Of a DNA stretch of 64,000 nucleotides, positions 53,786 through 62,900 are shown piece after piece (the stretch's first letter is position 1; every line of letters begins with the position of its first letter). The DNA comes from Mantamonas sphyraenae (lineage: Eukaryota; CRuMs; Mantamonadidae). A model generated the notes under the pieces. The model had not been told where the DNA came from and did no database searches. It worked only from the letters and a program-made list of their open reading frames with translations. The position numbers and the translations under genes are program-made. The stretch is taken from contig JAPMXV010000036.1 in NCBI GenBank assembly GCA_026936335.1, positions 236,754-300,753 on the forward strand, in the 5' to 3' direction.

Positions 53786-54914
53786 AGACGTGAAACATTG
53801 TGGAGGCGGAGGCGGGGCAGAGACACGTTAACAAGGGACGATCGGCGCAGCAGAGCTGGCCAGTGCGTGTGTGCATATGGAAGCAGGGGAGGAGGAATTG
53901 GATGCGCAACACAGTTGTGGGCGACATCGAAATGTGAATGAGGGTGTCGTCTGCAACAGGGAGACACTGCAAGCGGCGTAGGAGGACACGAGAACGGGCT
54001 CGTGTTTTTTTCCTGCGCGGCGGAAGTGGTCGCCGCGTTTTGTGCAGACACAGAAGCCTGTGGACAGGCATGACGGAACAAACACGGATGTTGAAACAAC
54101 CCTTTCTTCTGCATGCAGGCGGCATTTGCAGGCGCATGGACACTGTATGAAAGAGCCAGGGCCATGGGCAGAAGTTTTGGGGAAGGTGCCCAAAATCCGT
54201 GGATCTTGACAAGAGTTCCCCAAAGAGCCCCCCAAAGGGCTCTCAGGGGCGCAAAGCTCCCGGTGTGGGCTGGTGGGAGCTGCGTAGTGTGGGAACGGCA
54301 CAGGCGTGTTCCTCAATCATGGAAAGGCATGGTGGGCAAAGGGGCAGGCATGCGAAGAGATGGAGCGTGGTGGGGAGATTTGCTCTAATTTGTGGGGATG
54401 TGGACGAGTAGAGGGTTGATGGTGAGTGAGATGCACATCGTGTGTGAGTAGCAGTCACGTGTGAGTGACACAGGCATGTGTTGCATTGGGCGTGTGCGTT
54501 GAAGTGCGGGTTTGGAAGAACCAGGGATTGCAAGGTGCTGTGCGGGGCGTGGAGGCTGTGTCCACGTGTGGATGAGATGGTGGGGAGAGACAGTGTGGAT
54601 GTGTGCTCTGGCTCGTATCGGTGTGCTCCAACTGTGCAGAATGCACACGCATGGGGACGAGGAGATGCGCGCCACCCACTCCATCCAATCTCCAGCGTCG
54701 CTCATGCAAGGATACAACCTCTATTTCACTCTTCTCTCCCCTCCTCTCCTCTACTCCCTCTTCTCTCTCTTCACAACCCTCTCTATCCTCGCCCAAGTCT
54801 CGTCAAAGCTGGTGCGGGTGCAGCTCTACCGCTTGGAGGTAGTCCACTCCTGGCTCGTGATGCTTGGGCGCGGTTCTAGCAGATCCAGGAATGGTTGTGC
54901 ACTGTTTTCTGTGT
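53786..54914. other. Non-coding part of inverted-repeat arm B
   Basis: About 1.1 kb mirroring 42400-43442; no supported gene. Includes a pyrimidine-rich CTCTTCTC/CCTC stretch at 54725-54775. Confidence 0.5.
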
Positions 54915-56282
54915 TCAGTCCCAGACGGTCCTGGTTGAGGAGTGCCCCGACGCCGTCATCCATCCCGGTCGGTATGGTAGAAGGCCGAAAACACCTGTGG
55001 AAGTGCTCCCACCGCCACTGGAGCGATTGGATCTGCTACCACTGCCGCTGGAGCTTGCGTCGCTGCCGTCGTCACCGGGAAAACGTGGATCCTGGATGTG
55101 GTTTCTCCTTCGCCTGGGTTGCGAGTCGTCGACGCTTTCGGTTCGCGTCGTGTGCCCATTGCGACCACCTTCTGGGTTGCGCTGAGTACTGACGTGATCC
55201 TGTTCCTGTCTCCGCCTTCTGTCCCTCAGGCGCCTGTTCTGCGCTCGTGTTTCATGCAGCTCGCGTTCCATCAACAGCATAGCGTTTCGCTGAGCTTGCA
55301 TCTCCACCTGCATGGACGTCATGCGCTGCATTAGCATAGACATCTGAGCCTTGAGGAGGACCACTTCTTGTGTTTTGCTCTCCAACGCCGGGCTCTCAAG
55401 ACCCATAGGTTCCGGGAGGCCCGTCACAGGATCTATGCGCGGCATGCTGACGTCGGTGTTACCAAGCTGGAGGAGGAGGGCCTCGCTAGCTCTGTGAAGG
55501 CTGTCGTCCACGCGTTGGCGTTTGTTGTCACCTTCTGATTTGGCCAGCTGCTGCAGCAAGGTACTGCCAGATTCGCGGGAGGTGGTGCTGCCGCTTGCGG
55601 AATCAGCCAGGGACGACGTCGCCGAATTGCTGTTGGTCAAGTTCGTCGAAAGATGCTTTCGTTTGCGGCTACTGGTCGACGTTGATGTGGTCGTGCGCGT
55701 CGACTTGGCGCGGGCGTTCTTTCGGCGGATACGGCCGATACTCTCCAGATCGATGCGCCGATACATCGGATGGACAAAGGTCTCTGCACTTGTCCTCACC
55801 TTGCGGAATCCGTAGCTGTTCAGCTGCCGGACGAAGGACGTGTACCGGCTGTGCTTGAAAACGTTTGGCAGCACCTTGTCCTCAAACTCCTGCACGTTGT
55901 GAATCACCAGTCTGCAGGGATCCTCAGCGTCGCTTGCATCCGTGTACCGGCCGTCCTCCAACCATTTGGCAGCGTCTTTGGCAGCGGACGCGCGGCGCCG
56001 CTTTTTCGCCGGGCGCCTGGAACCTTTTCCGGAGTGGGAGCCTTCAGGCTCGACAGAGTTGTCCAGCAGCTCCCTTTCCGTGTGCGTCTGGTTGTGCGTT
56101 CCCCAGTCCCACGATACAATGTCCTGCGTCTCTGGGTTCTCGAGCATGAGGTAGGTGGTCACGAGGAATTGCGGAGTTCCTTTGGGAAACACAAAGACGC
56201 GCCCGTCGCGAGTGATTTCCGTCTTTCCATCGGGCCCCAGCTTTGCAGCGACGGCTTCTTGCTGCCTGTACGGGGAAAACAT
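54915..56282 (-). CDS. HSF-like transcription factor with insertion in the DNA-binding domain (copy B)
   Basis: ATG at 56282 (MFSPYRQQEAVAAKLGPDGK), 455 residues; the open frame continues upstream to 56435 but copy A aligns from this Met. Same layout as copy A: FVFPKGTPQFLVTTYLMLEN-PETQDIVSWDWG, an insertion of ~60 charged residues with a KKRRR patch, then CRLVIHNVQEFEDKVLPNVF, KHSRYTSFVRQLNSYGFRKV, FVHPMYRR. A shared block follows (DPVTGLPEPMGLESPAL, LLKAQMSMLMQRMTSMQVEM), then a Ser-rich tail. The last ~20 codons (LLPYRPGWMTASGHSS) are frame-shifted by one nucleotide relative to the same DNA in copy A, so this C terminus may be a recent alteration. It is divergent from the second LRR gene. 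Confidence 0.82.
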   Translation of the reverse strand: MFSPYRQQEAVAAKLGPDGKTEITRDGRVFVFPKGTPQFLVTTYLMLENPETQDIVSWDWGTHNQTHTERELLDNSVEPEGSHSGKGSRRPAKKRRRASAAKDAAKWLEDGRYTDASDAEDPCRLVIHNVQEFEDKVLPNVFKHSRYTSFVRQLNSYGFRKVRTSAETFVHPMYRRIDLESIGRIRRKNARAKSTRTTTSTSTSSRKRKHLSTNLTNSNSATSSLADSASGSTTSRESGSTLLQQLAKSEGDNKRQRVDDSLHRASEALLLQLGNTDVSMPRIDPVTGLPEPMGLESPALESKTQEVVLLKAQMSMLMQRMTSMQVEMQAQRNAMLLMERELHETRAQNRRLRDRRRRQEQDHVSTQRNPEGGRNGHTTRTESVDDSQPRRRRNHIQDPRFPGDDGSDASSSGSGSRSNRSSGGGSTSTGVFGLLPYRPGWMTASGHSSTRTVWD

Positions 56283-56859
56283 GTGATGTTGCAGTATGCG
56301 TGGTGACGTGTAGGGTATCACGAGGTCGTTTGCTCTGCTAGTTTTGCACGTAGTGGTCGCTCGGAACCAAGGCGCGCACAAGAGGGCGTTTGGGGAACTG
56401 GATTTGTCACACCGGCGCACGCCAAAGAGCAGCATTGGGAACGGGGTTTCCCGGGGTCAGACTGTGCAGCGGGTGCAGAAGAAGACGTGTGTGTGTTTTC
56501 TGTGGCGTTTACATCCATGGTGCGTCCGCAGTGTGGTCCGGATCGGCTCGTCCGTTTTGTGCAGACGGGAGACGACGTTTTCTCGCCGACGGCCGCGGGC
56601 TCCTAAGGCAAACGGCACCCGCCAGAGCACAGGAGGGTCCGGGGCTGAGATGTGGAGATCATACCCAGAGTGCTGTGCGTGCATTGAGTGCGTGTCATGG
56701 GTATGTGGGGAAATGGAAAGACACAGGGCCGGGTTTCGAAACTGGCAGCTCCTAGTCCGCTGCGCGAACGGTGCCATATCAGCCATATCAGCCTGTGAGT
56801 GTGTGTGGGGTGGGAGCAGGCCGGCGCATGTTGGGTTGCGGCAGGAATAACACGCTGAC
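56283..56859. promoter_or_regulatory. Divergent promoter interval, HSF-like copy B / LRR gene
   Basis: About 580 nt between divergent starts. Open frames here (Arg/Cys/Trp-rich) look non-coding. No clear TATA or heat-shock element was seen. Confidence 0.4.
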
Positions 56860-58269
56860 ATGCCGTATGCTAGTCCGTGTCACCAGATGGTGTTGACGAC
56901 GTGGGAAATACTGCTGCGAAGCGACGCGAGCGCCGATATGGTGGCAAAGGAGCTGGCAAAGCAAGAGAACTGCACGTTGAAGCTGTCTAGTAGGCAGCTG
57001 CCGTGCAAGTGCGCGGTTTTGCTGGCCCAGGGTCTGGAATTGGATGGCCATTTGCGCATTCTCAGCCTCGAGTCGATCAGACTCACCGGGGCAGCAGTGG
57101 AGGCACTTGGTCGAGCTCTACAGGTCAACCGGACACTAGTGGAACTGAACGTAGGCAACAACAAGTTTGGATGTCGAGGGGCCGTGGCATTGGGCGCTGC
57201 TTTGGAAGTGAACCGCACGCTGCGCGTCCTGAACGCGCACCACAACCAAATTGGAGAAAACGGTGGCGTGGCATTGGGTCAAGGACTTGCGTTGAACGAC
57301 ACTCTGGAAAGGCTGTACCTTTTTACGAACCAGATAGGTGACAACGGGGCAGCGAGTTTGGCTCGGAACGCATCACTGAAGGAGATTTGGCTGAGAGACA
57401 ACAGCATCGGGTGCAGAGGTGCCGAAGCGCTTGCAGAGAACACGACTGTGGAAGTGTTGTTCCTTTCCAGAAACGAGGTAGGCGTGCAAGGTGCGGTGGC
57501 GCTTGGAAAGGCTCTGAGGAGGCGCGGGTCGCGTCTGCGCGTTCTCGCTCTGGATTCCAACCGCATCGGTGGCGAAGGAGCGGTCGCACTGGGAGATGCG
57601 ATCAAAGGGAACACATCATTGCAGGATTTGTATTTGGGCGACAACGGCATCGACGGCGAGGGTGGGCTGGCGATCTGCGCGGGATTGGGGGCAAACTCAG
57701 GCCTGCAAAAGCTGTATCTGGGACATTGCGACATCAGTGACATCGACAAATCGGCGCTATTGGAGGCGCTCGTCAGCAATCGGAGTTGCATCTCTCTGCA
57801 CGGCACGGGCCTCACTGCGTCACCGACGATCGCTGAAAACTGGGACAAGGCCAAGGAGTTTGTGGAAGCTTGCCGAGCAGGAGACTTGGAGAAAATGGAG
57901 GCTTTGAAAGCATGGGGTGTGTCTGTGAATGCGCATGTGGGCAAGGAGAAAGCGCTGGAGGCTGCGCTGGGAGGGTTGCAAGACGGGGCAGTGGAATTAT
58001 TGAGGGCCTGGGGGACCTGGGTGCACTGGTCAACGATGGAGGTGGTGAGGAAGGAAGGGTGGAGGAAGGCGTGGCATTGGATAGGGTGGGGTGTGGAGGT
58101 GGATGAGGCGATGGAGGTGGCGTTGGTGATGAATGAGGAGGAGAGGGAGGCGATGTTTGAGTGTGGAGGGATGGAGGCGTATGTGGAGGAGGGAGGGTGG
58201 GGAGGGTGGGTGACACTGCCGGATGAGGTGATGGAGAGGGTGATTGGGTGGTTGGGGAGGGGAGGGTGA
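56860..58269 (+). CDS. LRR protein with shared C-terminal module, 469 aa
   Basis: ATG 56860 (MPYASPCHQ) or 56887 (MVLTTWEILLRSDASAD). Residues ~50-320 are ribonuclease-inhibitor-type LRRs with regular ~28-residue spacing (LVELNVGNNKFGCRGAVALG, LRVLNAHHNQIGENGGVALG, LRVLALDSNRIGGEGAVALG, LQDLYLGDNGIDGEGGLAIC). An ankyrin-like stretch follows (EACRAGDLEKMEALKAWGVS), then the module: WRKAWHWIGWGVEVDEAMEV, ALVMNEEEREAMFECGGMEA, YVEEGGWGGWVTLPDEVMER-VIGWL, ending 4 residues later. This complete, short end shows what the 50961 gene probably looked like before the repeat junction. The last ~270 nt are strongly purine-skewed (GGAG-rich) compared with the LRR part. Likely a cytosolic interaction protein; function unknown. 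Confidence 0.82.
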   Translation: MPYASPCHQMVLTTWEILLRSDASADMVAKELAKQENCTLKLSSRQLPCKCAVLLAQGLELDGHLRILSLESIRLTGAAVEALGRALQVNRTLVELNVGNNKFGCRGAVALGAALEVNRTLRVLNAHHNQIGENGGVALGQGLALNDTLERLYLFTNQIGDNGAASLARNASLKEIWLRDNSIGCRGAEALAENTTVEVLFLSRNEVGVQGAVALGKALRRRGSRLRVLALDSNRIGGEGAVALGDAIKGNTSLQDLYLGDNGIDGEGGLAICAGLGANSGLQKLYLGHCDISDIDKSALLEALVSNRSCISLHGTGLTASPTIAENWDKAKEFVEACRAGDLEKMEALKAWGVSVNAHVGKEKALEAALGGLQDGAVELLRAWGTWVHWSTMEVVRKEGWRKAWHWIGWGVEVDEAMEVALVMNEEEREAMFECGGMEAYVEEGGWGGWVTLPDEVMERVIGWLGRGG

Positions 58270-58313
58270 GGGGGGAGGGTGCATTCGACCCCCCAACAAA
58301 TCCATAGGTCTCG

Positions 58314-58514
58314 ATGAGCTCCCACAACACTCCCAGAGGACATATTCAAGATGTTACTGCCCTGTGCAAGATGTTCTGGGAGCACGGGCTCGTGATGGCC
58401 GCGTATGAGGCGAATGACTCTGGCGTCAAGATCACTTTTCTCCCCTCCCACAGCAAGCACGGCAAGCAGCAGCCGGCGGAGAGCCTGCTTCTGACCCAGA
58501 AGAGACCACAATGA
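58314..58514 (+). CDS. Small ORF (66 aa) overlapping the next gene by ATGA; possible 5' part of it
   Basis: ATG 58314, stop TGA 58512-58514, overlapping the ATG at 58511. The product (MSSHNTPRGHIQDVTALCKM, FWEHGLVMAAYEANDSGVKI, TFLPSHS) has ordinary amino-acid composition and looks coding. Eukaryotic genes rarely overlap this way, so it is more likely the true N terminus of the following protein, separated by a frame break or unrecognised splice, or an upstream ORF. No family recognised. Confidence 0.4.
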   Translation: MSSHNTPRGHIQDVTALCKMFWEHGLVMAAYEANDSGVKITFLPSHSKHGKQQPAESLLLTQKRPQ

Positions 58515-59920
58515 TCTTACAAAACGCCGGAATCAGCGACTACTCGTCCTCGTCCTCCAGCAGCAGCAGCAGCAGCCGCAGAAGAGGGGGTCCGTGTCCA
58601 CGCTGTGATGCGCAAGCCGTGTTTCAGCAAAGCCATGGTGAGACTGGTGATCTGAGAAAGGGTGAGTGGAAGCACTACTGCTCAACTGAGGTCATGGAAT
58701 TGCTCAATAAGCACAAAGCAGTACTCAAGCGAGTGTGGAAGGCGTTCATGGCCGGTGTCGGCAACACACACTGGTGCAAGGAGGAAGACGCAGCATGTTC
58801 AGAGTTCCTGGACGCAATGGCGGCTAAATGGCACCGGACGGTTGGTCGTTGCAAGGAGAAACTCGAAGGAGGCTCGGCTCTGTGCAAGCTGGCGTCGGGA
58901 TTTGGCGGCGTCGTTGGGGATCTGAACAGGGAGGGCATGGACGATGTGCTGAAGGCACAGTTTGACAGGTTCAAACAGTGGTGTGACGGAAATGCTACGA
59001 CTGCACGAATGATTGCTGAATTGCATGCAACAAGGAACCGCATCAATCAGGGATACGTGCTTGAGCGCCTTCAATTGGTTGCCCAGAAGGCATCCAGCAC
59101 AGAGTACAAGGTCTTTCAGCGGTGGCTCATGTGTAAGATTGCATGTAAGAATGTTGGGCCTGGTAGCGCAATCTCGTGGGCCAGTGCCTTGTACTTCGAA
59201 GAGCAGGGGTTGTGGGATGAGGCGACATGGACGCTTGGGACGCCTTCCAACGAGGCAGGGGACGCGTCTGCCGTGGTGTGGAACGACACTATAGGGGGCG
59301 AGGTGCATGTCGCATGGAAGGAAGTGAATGGCCAGGTGAAGGAGGCCATGGTGCTGGATGACCACTTCTACTCGTCGAAGATCAGAAAGACGGGTGAACT
59401 ACACAATGGGCGCTTCTTTTTCATCCAGGAGAATGCAGGACATAGCCGGAGACGGAGGGACGAAATCATCTCACGTGCAGCCTGGTTGAATGACATCCTG
59501 AAGGAAGAGCTTGCTGACGACGGCGTCAACTGGCGCCTGCTGCGGCACATTTGCGAGGACCCAGGGCATGACACAAGGATTTCAGGGCCATCGGATGAGG
59601 AGAAAGAACTGTTTGATGAGCTTATGGGGAATGTGTGGGAGGGAGAGGCGTCTCGGACAAGGTCGGGAGGTGATGTTGGGGCAGCAACGACGACATTGGC
59701 GGTATCGAGCACGAGCACGAGCACGAGCACTGCAAGATCCTCGTCCGGATATGACACAAGATCGGATGATGGATTGAGTGAGGAAGACGAGTGGGAGGAA
59801 GGATGGAGTGACAAGGAGGACGAGTACGGCAGTGACGCATCCAAGGCATCAGGCAAGCGGACAGCGCGGAGGACATCAACGAGGAGTACACGTCGCAGGA
59901 TTGATAGTCCCGGTGCTTAG
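58511..59920 (+). CDS. Unrecognised subtelomeric protein, 469 aa
   Basis: Begins MILQNAGISDY followed by a Ser run (AGC repeat, 58556-58580) and a possible zinc knuckle (PCPRCDAQ). The middle (~residues 45-360) is globular and Trp/Cys-containing: HYCSTEVMELLNKHKAVLKR, VWKAFMAGVGNTHWCKEEDA, YKVFQRWLMCKIACKNVGPG, GEVHVAWKEVNGQVKEAMVL, NGRFFFIQENAGHSRRRRDE. The C-terminal ~110 residues are acidic/Ser-rich and end in Arg/Thr-rich repeats. No catalytic motif could be named; it is not obviously a transposon protein. The stop is 29 nt from the convergent neighbour's stop. The real N terminus may include the preceding 66-codon frame. Confidence 0.6.
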   Translation: MILQNAGISDYSSSSSSSSSSSRRRGGPCPRCDAQAVFQQSHGETGDLRKGEWKHYCSTEVMELLNKHKAVLKRVWKAFMAGVGNTHWCKEEDAACSEFLDAMAAKWHRTVGRCKEKLEGGSALCKLASGFGGVVGDLNREGMDDVLKAQFDRFKQWCDGNATTARMIAELHATRNRINQGYVLERLQLVAQKASSTEYKVFQRWLMCKIACKNVGPGSAISWASALYFEEQGLWDEATWTLGTPSNEAGDASAVVWNDTIGGEVHVAWKEVNGQVKEAMVLDDHFYSSKIRKTGELHNGRFFFIQENAGHSRRRRDEIISRAAWLNDILKEELADDGVNWRLLRHICEDPGHDTRISGPSDEEKELFDELMGNVWEGEASRTRSGGDVGAATTTLAVSSTSTSTSTARSSSGYDTRSDDGLSEEDEWEEGWSDKEDEYGSDASKASGKRTARRTSTRSTRRRIDSPGA

Positions 59921-59949
59921 AAAAATGTTCAAAGTGGAATGAAGGGGGT

Positions 59950-62900
59950 TCATTCGAGGCGTTGGCGTTTGGAGGAGGAGGAGGAGGAGGAGGAGGAGGA
60001 AGGGTCTTTGCGCTTGGGCAGGGTGAAGGAGGGGATGGGGTAGGCGTGGACGAGTGCGGATGTGGTGGGACGGGTGGTGATGTGAGGTGTGATGCGGTCG
60101 ATGAGGATGTGGAGGAGGGTGTGCAGTGTGGCGTCGTTGGGTTGGGGGTTGTCGAGCCAGGCGATCTTGAGGGAAAGGGAGGTGACGCCGCGGGTTAGGG
60201 TGGCGCTGATGGCAGGTTGTACCTGCTGGTAGGTGAGCTGTGGCCTGAGGAGGCGGACAAAGAAGGCCAGGTCGATAGGCGGCACGCCAACGTTGCCCAG
60301 CGCCAGGATGATGTGTCGCAGCAGAGACTGCAGACTGCCGTTGTTTATCAGCTCACGCAGTGCAAGGTGCTCGTGTGCGTGCTGGTTTCGAGGGTGCTTG
60401 GCTGCGCGTGCTTTCATGTGTGCCAGCAGCGTCTGGAACTCCCGCGCCGTGCAGCTGCTACGCTCATCGCTGTTGGCTTTGCTCCAGCCACTGCGCACAG
60501 ACTCGGGATGCCACTTGTCCACCTTGGTGGTGGTGAGGTGGTGGTCGTAGTCGCATTGTGTCCAGTGTGGGTCGCTGTCGTTGTCGGCAGGGCGTCGTGC
60601 TTCCTGCAGCCGCAGCTGGGTCTGCTCGTGCTCCTTCCTGCTGGTGGGATGGGGACTGTTGTCGAGAGTGTCCATCTCTGTCATGAGCAGGTGGAGGAGG
60701 GCGTAGTTGGGGTCGCCGTGGTCGTGTGGCACCTCCAGCCAGCACACCTTCAACCCAGCCTTTGTGATACCCATGGCCAGACCAGCGTGGTGGATGGCAT
60801 TTCTGCACGCCTGTTGATCCATATCATGGCCGAGAAGGGTGAGGCAGAGGGCCATGTCGCCCTGGGAGAGGGGAATGTTGCCCAGAGCGAGCTGAATCTG
60901 TCGGATCAGCGTGGTCGTAGTGCCATGGCAGACCATAACACGCGCCTGCAGGGTCATGAGGTCAGGGATGTTGTCGATGGGATGCTCGTTGGCCAGGGTG
61001 TGCATGTGCTTCAGCAGTGCCGTGTGCTCCTTCATGTTGCTGTGGCTGCGCTCGTTCCTGCGCCAGGTTGTCCAGCCACTGCGCACAACGCCATCTGGCA
61101 GTCCATCCTCCACGACCATCATCTCCTCTTCCTCTGTGGGCTTGGGCAGAACAAGCTTATGCATCCGGAGGGCGTTTACGGCGTGTGTGGTGGTGGGACG
61201 GGTGGTGATGTGAGGTTTGATGCGGTCGATGAGGGTGTGGAGGAGGGTGTGCAGTGTGGCGTCGCTGGGTTGGGGGTTGTCGAGCCAGGCGATCTTGAGG
61301 GAGAGGGACGTGACGCCGCGGGTGAGAGTAACGCTGATGGCATTTTTCACCTGCTGGTAGGTGAGGCGTGGTCTGAGGAGGCGGACAAAGAAGGCCAGGT
61401 CGACAGGCGGCACGCCAACGTTGCCCAGCGCCAGGACGGTGTGTCGCACAAGGGACAGCTGGCTACCGGTGTTGATCAGCTCACGCAGTGCATGGTGCTC
61501 GTTTGTGTGCTGATGGCGTGGGTGATTGGCTGCGCGTGCCTTCATGTGTGCCAGCAGCGTCTGGAACTCTCGCGCCGTGCAGCTGCCACGCTCGTCTGCG
61601 GTGTTGCTCCAGCCACTGCGCACAGACTCGGGATGCCACTCTTCCACATTGGTGGTAGCGAGATGGTGGTCGTAGTCGCATTGTGTCCAGTGTGGGTCGC
61701 TGTCGTTGTTAGCCGGGCGTCGTGCTTCCTGCAGCCGCAGCTGGGTCTGCTTGTGCTCCTTCCAGGTGGTGGGTTGGGAGCTGTTGCCAAGTGTGTCCAT
61801 CTCTGTCATGAGCAGGTGGAGGAGGGCGTAGTTGGGGTCACCGTGGTCGTGTGGCTCCTCCAGCCAGCACACCTTCAACCCAGCCTTTGTCACACCCATC
61901 GCCAGACCAGCGTAGGGGATGGCATTGCTGCACGCGTATTGATCCATGTCACGGCCGAGAAGAGTGAGACAGAAGGCCATGTCGCCCTGGGAGAGTGGAA
62001 TGTTGCCCAGAGCGAGCTGAATCTGTCGGACCAGCGTGCGCAGGGTGCAATGACAGATCACAACACGCGCTTGCAGTTTCATGAGGTCGAGGATGTCGTC
62101 GATCGGATGCTCGTTGGCCATAGTGTGCATGTGGTTCAGCAGTGCCGTGTGCTCCTTCTTGTTGCTGTGGCTGCGCTCTTCACTGCGCCAGTTCATCGAC
62201 CACCCTTTGCGCACAACACCATCTGGCAACTTGGTGGTCTTGTTCACGCCTGCTTTCTTCCGTGCGCCATTGTCCCCGTTCTTGGCACTCCTTGCCTGTG
62301 TGCTCGACGTCCCTGTCTCTGTGCCACTGCCAGCCGTGACCCTGCGCCTGCGCTGTCCGCTGCCTTCCATCTTCTGTGGACCAGCACGACGGTTGATATG
62401 GCCTCTGCGACGCCGCGTGAGGCCTCTACTTGTGCGTCTCGGCTGCCATTCGTGCGTGTCCTCCTGCTCTATGTCGTCTGCGTCGTCTTCGCTGTCGTAT
62501 TGCGGCATGTGCTCCTCATCCATGGCATCACCAGTCTCTGCAATGAAGAGTGGGCCCAGAGTTTCCAACTCGTCGTCCACGTGCTGCTGTGTTGTGTCGT
62601 TTGCCTCGCCGTCTTCTTCGTACGCCTCCATCCATGAGCTGGCCATCCACTCTGAGTTGCTGGACAATGACCGTGGTTCACGGTGGCCAAAGTTCAGGAA
62701 CATCAGGTCCTCCACGTCGCCGGTGTCATGTGTATGTGTGTCCTGGTCTGCATCGTCGCCGTCGCTGTCTCCAGTCTGCTGTGTGGCCTGGTGGGAGGAC
62801 GACGATGTGGTGGTGGATGTGGTCCGTGTGATGCCGACAAAGGCAGGGCTGATGCGTTTTGGGACACTGCTGTGGTTTGTGGTGGGTTGAGCAGGCGGAG

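Larger units (their letters stand above)
52368..54977 (-). repeat. Inverted repeat arm B, ~2.6 kb
   Basis: Reverse-complement partner of 42236-44855. The inner edge cuts into the LRR gene; the outer edge is inside the C-terminal coding region of HSF-like copy B. A (TG)n run (52495-52519) mirrors the (CA)n of arm A. Differences are single substitutions plus small indels, for example the missing GCCTCC-type unit beside 53805 and a 1-nt indel near the outer edge. Confidence 0.92.

Noticed and set aside
42236-54977. Palindrome as a DNA transposon with terminal inverted repeats
   Set aside because: No transposase or integrase motif was seen in the spacer, no target-site duplication was found at the edges, and homology continues into flanking HSF-like genes, which favours segmental duplication.
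60217-62637. 806-codon plus-strand frame over the four-domain gene
   Set aside because: It repeats with the same 1128-bp period, but the minus strand gives the better composition, a start and splice signals, and a natural Ser-run/basic end.
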